The position numbers were made by a program, and so were the translations under genes. Positions 7,472 to 14,479 of a stretch of 64,000 nucleotides of DNA are shown piece by piece. The stretch's first letter is position 1, and each line of letters starts with the position of its first letter. Location: positions 1 to 64,000 of the forward strand of contig JAEZCE010000045.1 in the NCBI GenBank assembly GCA_023429995.1. The letters are read 5' to 3'. The DNA comes from Bacillota bacterium. Its GTDB lineage: Bacteria; Bacillota; UBA4882; UBA8346. A model generated the notes under the pieces. It did not search any database, was not told the DNA's origin, and saw nothing but the letters and a program-made list of their open reading frames with translations.

Positions 7472-7600
7472 CCAATATTCATTGTATTGGATCAAATCCG
7501 TTCCATTGACAAAACTAGATTTTGTGAAAAAATAGGGGACTTAAGCGCCGAAGAAGTTATTCAAGTAAAAAGTGTTATTAAGGAAATGTTAGTCGATTAA
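7455..7600 (+). pseudogene. mazF: MazF toxin, core deleted
   Basis: Only the ends survive. A start-like ATG at 7455 overlaps mazE, but after about 7 codons the frame changes and resumes at IVLDQIRSIDKTRFCEKIGD, followed by a helix ending VIKEMLVD, the conserved last third of MazF (compare LDQIRTVDKxRLxxKxG). The SH3-like barrel with the catalytic Arg and Thr is gone, so no endoribonuclease activity is expected. Confidence 0.75.
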
Positions 7601-7626
7601 GGCTTTATAAAGTAAGCTGAAAGGTG

Positions 7627-7671
7627 TTAATCATCGATTGAATAGAGAAGCCTCTTGAAATATAAAAGGAC
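7627..7671 (+). repeat. 48-nt repeat, copy 1
   Basis: TTAATCATCGATTGAATAGAG with the following AAGCCTCTTGAAATATA matches 8698-8746 at nearly every position. Both copies follow a gene on the plus strand by tens of nucleotides and precede a structured block. It may be part of a cassette end. Confidence 0.65.
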
Positions 7672-7679
7672 TTCAGATA

Positions 7680-7876
7680 ACAGTAATGGTTGCCGCTTCG
7701 GGCGCGGTAAGAATGTCACGAAGTTTAACCGCAGTAGAAAATTCATGATGAATCTCGCCACACGCCTTCGCTAACCGAGTCGGCGGGAAAATGTTTCGAG
7801 GAAGTTGCCGCCTTGTAAGCTCAGGCAAGTCGCAGATGCCAAGACGTTATCATTAATGTGGCGAAAACAGCGGCCA
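7680..7876 (+). repeat. Structured cassette-end element, copy F
   Basis: Contains the family blocks TTCGGGCGCGGT, GCAGTAGAAAATTCATGATG and AAGTCG. End pairing is kept: GCCGCT (7692-7697) with AGCGGC (7869-7874), and inside it CGCCACA (7756-7762) with TGTGGCG (7857-7863). The P3 position carries a weak GGCA/TGCC hairpin around AGTCGCAGA. More diverged than A-C. Follows the mazEF remnant. Confidence 0.6.
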
Positions 7877-7922
7877 TATTCTAAATACGTAATTTTTATG
7901 GTTTTCCCTACATAGAAGTTAA

Positions 7923-8093
7923 CTATTTGATGGTAATCTTCCCATGGTCTCTTTCATATTCGCCGATAAATTGTTCAACTAAGTACTCAATCTGCATAGC
8001 TATGGAGCGTTTATTTTTTTCGGCAATATATTTGATTTTATTGAAATTATCTTCTTGTAAACGTAGGGTAAAAACCCTCTTATCCGTAGGCAT
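7923..8093 (-). CDS. Ribbon-helix-helix (Arc/CopG-type) repressor
   Basis: A 56-residue protein, MPTDKRVFTLRLQEDNFNKI at its start, RSIAMQIEYLVEQFIGEYE in the middle. The first strand (RVFTLRLQ) and two helices fit an Arc-type RHH dimer that reads DNA with the strand. RBS GGGAG lies 7 nt upstream of the ATG. Divergent from the 8247 gene; the 153 nt between them hold four TGACATCA boxes that are plausible operators. Could be an antitoxin or a plain regulator. Confidence 0.8.
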   Translation of the reverse strand: MPTDKRVFTLRLQEDNFNKIKYIAEKNKRSIAMQIEYLVEQFIGEYERDHGKITIK

Positions 8094-8113
8094 TATTTAA
8101 TCTCCCTTCTAAC

Positions 8114-8219
8114 TGATGTCATTATTATAACATGGTGACATCAAATAGAATACATTCATATTGACATCACTTTGAAGTCTGTATATAATGATTTTAAAGG
8201 TGAATTCAAAGTGACATCA
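8114..8219. promoter_or_regulatory. Four TGACATCA operator boxes between divergent genes
   Basis: TGACATCA occurs at 8136-8143, 8162-8169 and 8212-8219, and inverted at 8114-8121. One box overlaps the -35 of the rightward promoter, and the inverted one lies next to a leftward TATAAT (8124-8129, minus strand). Binding by the adjacent ribbon-helix-helix protein is an inference from position and repetition. Confidence 0.7.
8161..8189 (+). promoter_or_regulatory. Consensus sigma-A promoter for the 8247 gene
   Basis: TTGACA (8161-8166), a 17-nt spacer, and TATAAT (8184-8189): a perfect vegetative consensus, 58 nt ahead of the ATG. The -35 is embedded in a TGACATCA box, so repressor binding there would block polymerase. 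Confidence 0.85.
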
Positions 8220-8246
8220 TTCACGCGATGAAGGGGGATATTCATT

Positions 8247-8570
8247 ATGTTAAAAAAGTTCAACCAATACTTTAAAGATCTTATCTTCGACCGGACTGAA
8301 GAAATAGGACAAAAGATTTTATATAACAACAAACGATACCGGGAATTAAACTCTCAGATTATTGAAGTTCAAAAAGCAATAATGAAAAACCTACCTCCAC
8401 AATCACAATCTTTGGTATTTAAATATGAGGAAGCTGAAGCCGAACAAGACGGCATAACGATGTCGGCTATGTACCGGCAGGGCTTTATGGATGGAGTAAA
8501 GTCTACAAAATTGTTAAAAAGGTATGGAACAATACATAGGTTCTTTCGTCGGTGGTTGCCGTCATTATGA
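8247..8570 (+). CDS. Small helical protein of unknown function
   Basis: A 107-residue, mostly helical, highly charged protein, RBS AAGGGGG. The pattern of a central acidic helix pair (SLVFKYEEAEAEQDG) followed by MYRQGFMDGVKSTKLL resembles the short DUF6809-like proteins of Clostridia and their phages, which end in a G-F-x-x-G motif; this is a weak resemblance. Driven by a strong promoter under apparent control of the divergent ribbon-helix-helix protein. It could be a toxin paired with that protein, but nothing in the sequence proves it. Confidence 0.6.
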   Translation: MLKKFNQYFKDLIFDRTEEIGQKILYNNKRYRELNSQIIEVQKAIMKNLPPQSQSLVFKYEEAEAEQDGITMSAMYRQGFMDGVKSTKLLKRYGTIHRFFRRWLPSL

Positions 8571-8697
8571 AGTGGAGTTGCGCACTATTGCGCGGTGAAG
8601 AGTGGAGGGTGAAATTTAAACCCTTACTTTTGGGGGAAATAACACCCTTTGCAATGCATATATATCTGGTATTGCTCGCCGATAATGAATAGATTAT

Positions 8698-8746
8698 AAT
8701 TAAATCATCGATTCAGTAGAGAAGCCTCTTGAAATATAGAAGAACT
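8698..8746 (+). repeat. 48-nt repeat, copy 2
   Basis: AAATCATCGATTCAGTAGAG plus AAGCCTCTTGAAATATAGAA, the partner of 7627-7671. It lies 130 nt downstream of the 8247 gene and 100 nt upstream of a strong terminator. Confidence 0.65.
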
Positions 8747-8846
8747 GCCAAAAGCGCTGCCCTACTTGATTTACTTCGGCACTTTTTTGGCACCTAAAGT
8801 CATGAAAAAGGTGATAAAATATTATTGTCGGAAGAAGTCAGAGAAG

Positions 8847-8875
8847 ACCCGCTACCTAAAGGTAGCGGGTTTTTT
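8847..8875 (+). terminator. Strong intrinsic terminator
   Basis: ACCCGCTACC-taaa-GGTAGCGGGT followed by TTTTT: a perfect 10-bp stem. The nearest upstream coding stop is at 8570, so it ends either a long 3' UTR or a separate small RNA starting between 8600 and 8800. Confidence 0.85.
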
Positions 8876-9006
8876 CATGGAGTTTGAAAAATATCCGACA
8901 TCTTTACGGCTCTTTTCCGCTAGATGCCAATTTGCTGCCATGGCAGGGGGCCGGGAACCATTTGGATTCCGGGGGTTGAAATTTACAAAAGGAGGAGGTG
9001 ATATCC

Positions 9007-9372
9007 ATGTATAAAACATTTGCGCATCAGATCAATAAGGCCAAGAATATGTTGGATGGCTTGAAAGCCAATACGGACAAGTTGGCCAAATGGGGGATTA
9101 CGGCGGATTTTATTACCGCCATGTCCAGCCTGCATGATCGGGCCAACCAGCTTGAGAGTAAGAGGAATGCTCTGAACGCCAGCGCCCAGGAGGCTACCGC
9201 CGAGCAACAGGAAATTATGGCCGACTTGAACAACCAGTACAGCGTAGCCAAAAGGTTGGTTAAGATCGAAATGTCCCAGGAATCCTGGCCGGCATTCGGA
9301 TTCAGGGCGGGTGAATTTGCAGCCAAAGAGCAGCCGGAAACACCGGAGACAGTGAAAGAGGTTGTAATGTGA
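9007..9372 (+). CDS. Helical/coiled-coil protein of unknown function
   Basis: A 121-residue protein; ATG 9007 follows AAAGGAGGAGGTGATATCC, an excellent RBS. Residues 1-100 are predicted almost entirely helical, with heptad-like spacing (INKAKNMLDGLKANTDKLAK; HDRANQLESKRNALNAS), ending in a Pro/Glu-rich tail. Visibly less AT-rich than the array genes on each side, so it may have a different origin or be highly expressed. Followed at once by a good terminator, so probably monocistronic. No family recognised. Confidence 0.65.
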   Translation: MYKTFAHQINKAKNMLDGLKANTDKLAKWGITADFITAMSSLHDRANQLESKRNALNASAQEATAEQQEIMADLNNQYSVAKRLVKIEMSQESWPAFGFRAGEFAAKEQPETPETVKEVVM

Positions 9373-9412
9373 AGGAAGTTTAAAAATTAAGGGTATGGGA
9401 AGAGTTACTTGT

Positions 9413-9456
9413 CCTTTCAACCGCTTTTTCAGGAAGTGGTTGAAAGGATCTTTTTT
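9413..9456 (+). terminator. Intrinsic terminator
   Basis: CCTTTCAACC (9413-9422) pairs perfectly with GGTTGAAAGG (9438-9447), followed by ATC and TTTTTT. Ends the 9007 transcript. Confidence 0.85.
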
Positions 9457-9540
9457 GGCAATAGTTTGAATATTTCAGGCAAAGCGGAAGAATGGCAGGA
9501 AATTATCGGTAAATAGGGAATGTTCTTTTTGAAGAAAGTG
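9447..9540 (+). repeat. Duplicated coding remnant, copy 2
   Basis: Reads NSLNISGKAEEWQEIIGK in one frame, then an in-frame stop where copy 1 (5751-5842) continues WGM. The coding character with scattered stops marks it as a decayed 3' gene end. It directly abuts the terminator above. Confidence 0.6.
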
Positions 9541-9597
9541 AATTCCTGGAAGTTAAATCCTAAAGTTGTGCCGCAAAAAATATTGAGGTGAGTTTTG

Positions 9598-10578
9598 ATG
9601 AAAAAATACTTGTTTGGATTATTACTTGTTCTTGTAATGACTTCCTTTGTGTTTGCGGAAGAAAACAGCGAAAAAATTGAAATGAAAGGAAGCTTCACTG
9701 AGGGAGCTACGTACCGTTTTCACCAAGTATATACTGAAACAATTACCCAAGATATTCCTGACCAAACTCGATGTGGCACAATAAATACAAATATTGATTC
9801 CATCTATTCATGCAAAGTTAAGAAAGCATTTCGAAATAAAGCCTATCTAATTGAGTTTTATACGGAATCAATAAAACGAACTCAAAGTGGGCCTGACGGT
9901 GTAAGATCCTATGATTCATCGGATGTCTTTGGTAATGTTACTTTCTTAGATGTACCGCTAGCTATTCTTTCGGCAAATAGTTTTGAAATGAAATTGGATT
10001 CAAATGGGAAATGTAAGGTAATTAAAGGTTATGAACATATAATCAAGGATTATATAAAGAGCATTGACTTTTCAAGTTTACCAAAAGGGACAAAAGGGTT
10101 CTTAAAAAGTTATCTTAATAAAAGTATTGGAAACAAAGCTCTTGAAGAAATGTTTCAAAACGATATATTCCCCAAAAAACCTGTTGCTATTAATGATTCT
10201 TGGGAGAATCAAAAAGTATCCACAAGTAATATTCCGTATATCTCCAATTCTATTTTCACATTAAAAGATAGAAGAAATAATATTTTAACGATTGATATAA
10301 AATCGGGGATTCAGGCTAATTTAAAAGCTCCCTCTCCGGTTATTTTTAACAATTATGAAATGAAATATGATTTTATAGGAGAAGAGACAGGAACTATTGA
10401 ACTTTTTGAAACAGACGGAATCATTCTAAGATACCAAGTGAATAGTAAACTAATTGGAGAATTAGTAGCGGTAAAAGGGCCGAATGATTTTAAAGATAAA
10501 AAGTGGCCATTTAATCTGGAATCGGAAATAATAATTGAATACATGCCTGAAGGGTTGGAGAGTAATGAAGAAATTTAG
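9598..10578 (+). CDS. Secreted DUF6263-like protein
   Basis: A 326-residue protein; ATG 9598 is chosen over the TTG just before it because GAGGTGAG lies at the right distance. Residues 1-20 are a signal peptide ending FVFAEEN. The rest is a predominantly beta protein: an early GATYRFHQVYTETITQDI segment, a central FPKKPVAINDSWEN, and a late FIGEETGTIELFETDG block. This fits the DUF6263 type of secreted proteins, whose function is not known to me. AT-rich. Followed directly by structured element D. Confidence 0.6.
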   Translation: MKKYLFGLLLVLVMTSFVFAEENSEKIEMKGSFTEGATYRFHQVYTETITQDIPDQTRCGTINTNIDSIYSCKVKKAFRNKAYLIEFYTESIKRTQSGPDGVRSYDSSDVFGNVTFLDVPLAILSANSFEMKLDSNGKCKVIKGYEHIIKDYIKSIDFSSLPKGTKGFLKSYLNKSIGNKALEEMFQNDIFPKKPVAINDSWENQKVSTSNIPYISNSIFTLKDRRNNILTIDIKSGIQANLKAPSPVIFNNYEMKYDFIGEETGTIELFETDGIILRYQVNSKLIGELVAVKGPNDFKDKKWPFNLESEIIIEYMPEGLESNEEI

Positions 10579-10697
10579 CCATGCTCGGTTACGGCATATA
10601 ACACAATGAAATTGTTGGGATGCAATGAAGTTTATTCATGAAGTTGTCTTGCCCACATTTTCAAAACCAAGTCGGCTTGGGTCACTAGGTTTTTAAA
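10577..10697 (+). repeat. Structured cassette-end element, copy D (short form)
   Basis: Keeps the family motifs GAAGTTTATTCATGAAGTTG and GCCCACAT and the P3 hairpin: AAAACC (10663-10668) with GGTTTT (10688-10693) around AAGTCGGCTTGGGTCACTA, extended by TTT/AAA across one mismatch. P3 is AT-rich here, GC-rich in copy A, yet the loop ends AAGTCG...GTCACTA are kept. The P2 region is deleted. It overlaps the stop of the preceding gene. Confidence 0.72.
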
Positions 10698-10777
10698 TGA
10701 CCGGAACGGGTGGACTTAACTTAAAAATTGAATCGCATAAACCCGTCATTGTGATAGTCCAAATGGAGGCGATAATT

Positions 10778-11305
10778 TTGGGTACTTGGGGTTTTGACAT
10801 TTTCGAAGATGATCTAACAATGGATGTACAAGATTGTTTTGATGAGCTTAAGGTAAAGGGTTTTAACCCTTTTGAAGCAACAGTTAAAGTAATGAACATA
10901 TTTGCTGATGTATTAAGAGAAGATGATTGTAAGTTTCTTGTTTTTGTAGCTTTGACAAAATTGCAGATGGAGTCAGGGAGTTTACAAAAAAAACTTCTTG
11001 ATAAATTTTTGGATATTGACGAAAATGTCGATCTGGATAAATGGAAAAAATCCGGTTTGACTCAATACTGGAAAAGGAAATCAGTCATAAAAAAATTTAA
11101 AAAAGAAATCGGCAAAATTCCCCCTCTCTCGAAAGTTACATTTGAATCATTAAAATATTGCATAACGGATACTGATAATCCTGAAAACTTAAAATTCACA
11201 GTATATGAATTATACAACCCGAATACAGGAAAACCAGTATATGTTGGAAGTACAGCTTATTATAATCAAAGAACTAAATTTATGAAAACACAAATTTTCG
11301 ATTAA
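10778..11305 (+). CDS. DUF4259 protein with a GIY-YIG-like tail
   Basis: A 175-residue frame starting at TTG 10778 behind GGAGG. Residues 1-100 match DUF4259: MGTWGFDIFEDDLTMDVQDC, then ALTKLQMESGSLQKKLLDK. From about residue 146 the sequence changes to FTVYELYNPNTGKPVYVGST, the first strand pair of a GIY-YIG nuclease-like domain, followed by an Arg at the usual place (NQRTKF). The frame stops at 11305, but the next frame continues, so the tail may be frameshifted. DUF4259 is often a single-domain protein; function unknown. Confidence 0.6.
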   Translation: MGTWGFDIFEDDLTMDVQDCFDELKVKGFNPFEATVKVMNIFADVLREDDCKFLVFVALTKLQMESGSLQKKLLDKFLDIDENVDLDKWKKSGLTQYWKRKSVIKKFKKEIGKIPPLSKVTFESLKYCITDTDNPENLKFTVYELYNPNTGKPVYVGSTAYYNQRTKFMKTQIFD

Positions 11306-11561
11306 AAATCGTCCATCGTTGAAAGGGATAAAAGAGGCCTACCCAAGAACTAAAAATCCAATTGACTATTTATTGGGCGAAGCAGAAAAATCCGGATTAA
11401 AAACCGAACAAGATGTTGTTGATTTGGTTAAAATATTCGGAAAGAGCTTTGGGAGAGGAATTATGAGAATAATGACTGATATGAATATATTAATTTCAGC
11501 CATTCATTTTTCAAATTCAATTGCCAAAAGAGTTTTAGAGAAAATCCTCCTCGAACATTAG
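11306..11561 (+). pseudogene. Continuation of the DUF4259/GIY-YIG-like gene in another frame
   Basis: The frame following the stop reads SIKNRPSLKGIKEAYPRTKN and then IDYLLGEAEKSGLKTEQDV, ending at 11561. It joins onto KFMKTQIF of the preceding frame if one nucleotide is changed near 11300. There is no RBS before the TTG at 11319. Whether it is a decayed C-terminal domain or a separately started 80-residue protein cannot be decided from sequence. Confidence 0.5.
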
Positions 11562-11579
11562 TTGATATAGAAAATAAAT

Positions 11580-11672
11580 GGTTGCCGTCCTGGCAACTTT
11601 CAATATAGGGTCACACACAGCCGATAGCAGTGATATTCTTGTATCAAACCTTGGGCACGGCCCAGAAGAATT
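11580..11672 (+). repeat. Structured cassette-end element, copy G (5' part only)
   Basis: Opens with GTTGCC-gtcct-GGCAAC (11581-11597), then TTCAATATAGGGTCACACAC and AGCCGATAGCA, matching the linker of copies B and C. It breaks off at TTGGGCACGGCCCAGAAGAA, the P2 5' arm equivalent, right at the RBS of the next gene. P3 is absent. Confidence 0.65.
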
Positions 11673-11684
11673 AGGAGGCAGATG

Positions 11685-12574
11685 ATGAAGGAATTCCAAT
11701 ACAAAAAAATAAATGCATTTGCCGAAGGGAAATCGACCGGAAACCCGGCCGGAGTCGTTTTGTTACAAGGTGAGGAAAGCGTAACGGAACGGAAATGCAG
11801 GAAATAGCCAGGAAACAGCAGGGAATTGTCAGTGAAGTTGTTTTTTGCGCTCCTATCCATCCGGGTTTTTACGCTCTGAAGTATTATTCATCCCAATGTG
11901 AAGTGGAATTTTGTGGCCATGCCACCATTGCCTGTATGTATGATCTGATTAAGAATAATCCCCGATTATGGGATATGCGGACGGTTACGATCAAAACATC
12001 TAAGGGCGAACTTCCTGTGTTCAATGATATCGGTCAATCGAACTCGGTCTTTATCACTGCGCCCGTTCCTGAATATTTTTCCTGTAATCTATTGGTTGAG
12101 GATATTGCCAAAAATCTGAATATCCCGGAACAGCGGATTGACAAAAGTAAAGATATTTCAATTATCAATGCGGGACTCAAAACTCTCATTGTTCCCATTG
12201 CCTCATTGCATGAGATAGTCAATATCCAACCGGATCCGATGACTTTGAAAGATTTTTGTTTCCATAATCATATTGATATTGTTTTGGTGTTCTCTTCCGA
12301 GGTTTCCAACGGGGGCAATATGTTTAGGACCAGAGTGTTTGCTCCTAAATTCGGCTATTTGGAAGACCCGGCTACCGGTTCAGGCAATGCGGCATTTGGA
12401 TATTATCTCCTTAAAAAGGAGATCTGGGATGGTGGGATGATTGCCATAGAACAAGGACCGAGTACCGAGTATCCGAATCTGGTTGAGTTGAAAACAGCAT
12501 GGATGGATCAGACCCGGCGCGTCTTGTTTGGTGGAAATGCAACTGTGGAGTATGTCGAACCATTGAGCTTTTAA
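11685..12574 (+). pseudogene. PhzF-family isomerase/epimerase with a frameshift
   Basis: Start ATG 11685 after AGGAGG: MKEFQYKKINAFAEGKSTGN then PAGVVLLQGEE, the phenazine-biosynthesis PhzF fold opening with the catalytic Glu expected later. The frame is lost near 11790; in the next frame EMQEIARKQQGIVSEVVF continues through CEVEFCGHATIACMYDL and EDPATGSGNAAFGYYLL, both PhzF signatures. Total length matches an intact PhzF of about 295 residues, so one indel separates this from a working enzyme. Natural members isomerise small metabolites; the substrate here is unknown. Confidence 0.75.
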
Positions 12575-12608
12575 ATGGCTCATTGAATTTGTAAAAGGGG
12601 ACCGTCCG

Positions 12609-13049
12609 ATGAAACATACCTATGTTTTTGAAGAAGGAAATTGGAAAGCTACCGGACTTTATTTTGATCATGAGGGTCATGAAGTTGGCGTTTACGGAGA
12701 AACAACCGTCAAACATTTCAAGGATGAATGGGTTTTGGATGGATTTATGGAGCTGAAAATCGAAAATCCCCTCAGGTTTTTTAATAAGTACTCCATCGTA
12801 CCGCTGCCGGATAATAAAGACTATACAAAATGGACATCGGAAAATCCGGCGTTGGGGAAATTGAGTGGAAAATTTATGGTTATCGGTGATACGATTTTGT
12901 CATCGTATACTTCCGAAAACGGTATTTATTCCGGCGCTGAAAGCTTGTTTCGAATCGATGAAAATAAGTATCTCAATCGAGGTTTTGCTTTCAATGGGGA
13001 AAACAAACTTTCATCATGGGAAGTTACATTGGAACGAAAGGAGCAGTAA
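12609..13049 (+). CDS. Hypothetical beta-barrel-like protein
   Basis: A 146-residue cytoplasmic protein without signal peptide, RBS AAAAGGGG. Alternating short strands (WKATGLYFDHEGHEVGVYGE; EWVLDGFMELKIENP; FMVIGDTILSSYTSE) suggest a calycin or DUF1579-like small-molecule-binding barrel. No catalytic motif. It sits 35 nt after the PhzF-like gene and 3 nt before the VOC gene, so these probably form one transcript. Confidence 0.6.
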   Translation: MKHTYVFEEGNWKATGLYFDHEGHEVGVYGETTVKHFKDEWVLDGFMELKIENPLRFFNKYSIVPLPDNKDYTKWTSENPALGKLSGKFMVIGDTILSSYTSENGIYSGAESLFRIDENKYLNRGFAFNGENKLSSWEVTLERKEQ

Positions 13050-13051
13050 AA

Positions 13052-13441
13052 ATGAATAACATACCCACTATCCAATTGAAGACAATTGTGCTGGATTGCC
13101 CCGATATTCAAGCTTTGTCCGATTTTTATATTCGGATGCTTGGATGGGAAAAGGACTTTGTAGAGGAAGGAGAGTTTCTAGAAATCCGTTCTCCGCTTAG
13201 CAGTGTGAAGATCGCCTTTCAAACCAACACGGATTACGTTTCACCGGTTTGGCCGGAAGAACCCAATACGCAGCAGCAGATGTTGCACATCGACTTTGCG
13301 GTGCAAAGCAAGGAAGAGATGGAATGTGCTGTGAAACATGCAATTTCATGCGGCGCAACGAAAGCGGACACCCAGTATAACGACGAGTGGACGGTCATGT
13401 TTGACCCTGTGGGGCATCCGTTTTGTTTTGTCGTTGGATGA
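13052..13441 (+). CDS. VOC-superfamily (glyoxalase-like) protein
   Basis: A 129-residue protein; ATG 13052 lies 8 nt after AAAGGAG. It shows the VOC double beta-alpha-beta-beta-beta layout: TIVLDCPDIQALSDFYIRML (first module), MLHIDFAVQSKEEMECAVKH (second) and the usual end VMFDPVGHPFCFVVG. Metal ligands typical of true glyoxalases are only partly present, so it may be a binding or antibiotic-sequestering protein rather than a lyase. Almost overlaps the previous gene. Confidence 0.78.
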   Translation: MNNIPTIQLKTIVLDCPDIQALSDFYIRMLGWEKDFVEEGEFLEIRSPLSSVKIAFQTNTDYVSPVWPEEPNTQQQMLHIDFAVQSKEEMECAVKHAISCGATKADTQYNDEWTVMFDPVGHPFCFVVG

Positions 13442-13635
13442 TATTTGGACATTCCCAATCAATAGGGCAAAAGGAATGAAATTACAAATGAATGCGGAAT
13501 ATTCTTTTTGATTGAGAAATTGAGGGTCAAGTTTTATCCCGTGCAATATGGGGAAGGCAATGAGTGAAGACATAATCCGTCGCTTATTTGTTTAAAATGC
13601 AAGTAAGGAAAGCTTTTATTTTACGGGGTGTGAAT

Positions 13636-14106
13636 ATGGAATGGATAGTAAGGCGATTAGACAACGCTGAACTTGATGCAGCGCTTGCGCTGGCATGGAA
13701 AACATATCTGGAATTTGAAGCTTCTGACTATTCTCCGGAGGGAGTAACAACATTCAAGCGTGACATCATTGAAAACGCGGCTTTCAGAAATGATTGCCTA
13801 TCGGGAAAAAACAGAATTTGGGGCGCTTTTGATTCTTCAAAATTGGTCGGCATTATTGGCATGCGTGGCGAGAGCCACATTTGTTTAGTGTTTACCCTGG
13901 GCGAATATCATCGCAAAGGCATTGCGACTGCAATATTTGATCAATTATTGATAGATGTTTCCATCGAAAATCCTAAGGTAGAACAAATTACTTTAAATTC
14001 TGCTCCTTACGGTTTACCCTTTTATCATCATATTGGGTTTATTGATAGAGATACCGAACAGACAAAAGATGGTATTCGATACACGCCAATGGTTTACAAA
14101 TTATAA
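13636..14106 (+). CDS. GNAT-family N-acetyltransferase
   Basis: A 156-residue single-domain GNAT; ATG 13636 after GGGGTG. Motif A is HICLVFTLGEYHRKGIATAI, with the R-K-G-I-A acetyl-CoA loop; motif B is LNSAPYGLPFYHHIGF near the end. It would acetylate an amine, perhaps an antibiotic, a polyamine or a protein N-terminus; acceptor unknown. The C-terminus FIDRDTEQTKDGIRYTPMVY is typical of a GNAT subgroup widespread in Firmicutes. Confidence 0.8.
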   Translation: MEWIVRRLDNAELDAALALAWKTYLEFEASDYSPEGVTTFKRDIIENAAFRNDCLSGKNRIWGAFDSSKLVGIIGMRGESHICLVFTLGEYHRKGIATAIFDQLLIDVSIENPKVEQITLNSAPYGLPFYHHIGFIDRDTEQTKDGIRYTPMVYKL

Positions 14107-14109
14107 GCG

Positions 14110-14258
14110 TTGTTGAAAAATATCATTTTCTTGTGGTTGCGGATTTCAATCCCAAAGCAAAGCATTTATACCAAAGTATTGGTTATCAAGAAGTCGGAAT
14201 CATTCCTAACTTATATAAAAGCGGTGTGACGGAATATTTAATGATGAAGGAAGTATAG
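14110..14258 (+). pseudogene. GNAT acetyltransferase C-terminal fragment
   Basis: Without a start codon, the frame reads VVEKYHFLVVADFNPKAKHL followed by YQSIGYQEVGIIPNLYKSG, the last third of a GNAT (N-P-x-A-x-x-L-Y-x-x-x-G-Y). The N-terminal part is lost at the border with the preceding intact GNAT. Between 14259 and 14480 only a short further coding scrap (YYWDEEPTEILYSDITS) is visible. Confidence 0.65.
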
Positions 14259-14479
14259 GCTGTAATAAATATTGAAAGAGTTGAAATTCATGAAATGTAA
14301 TAACATCAGAGAATTATTATTGGGATGAAGAACCAACGGAAATTTTATATTCGGATATTACATCGATAAGTTTCGATAAAAGATATAATTGATTATAAAA
14401 TTTGCTCAGCATAAAGCGTAGGAGGCGCTGAGGGAATCGTTATTGGTGAGGGCTTTTTCAAGTGAGTAGCTTTCAGTCT

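Noticed and set aside
8983..9420. Long minus-strand frame opposite the 9007 gene
   Set aside because: It mirrors a gene with a near-perfect RBS and terminator on the plus strand; the minus frame has neither.
1412..11672. The structured elements as canonical integron attC sites
   Set aside because: GCCTAAC occurs in copy E, but no matching GTTRRRY end is found, the lengths are greater than usual for attC in most copies, and no intI gene is visible. The integron comparison is kept only as an analogy.
13442..13635. Short coding-like scrap between the VOC and GNAT genes
   Set aside because: A peptide-like stretch (GIFFLIEKLRVKFYPVQYG) is readable, but without a start, an RBS or a recognisable family.
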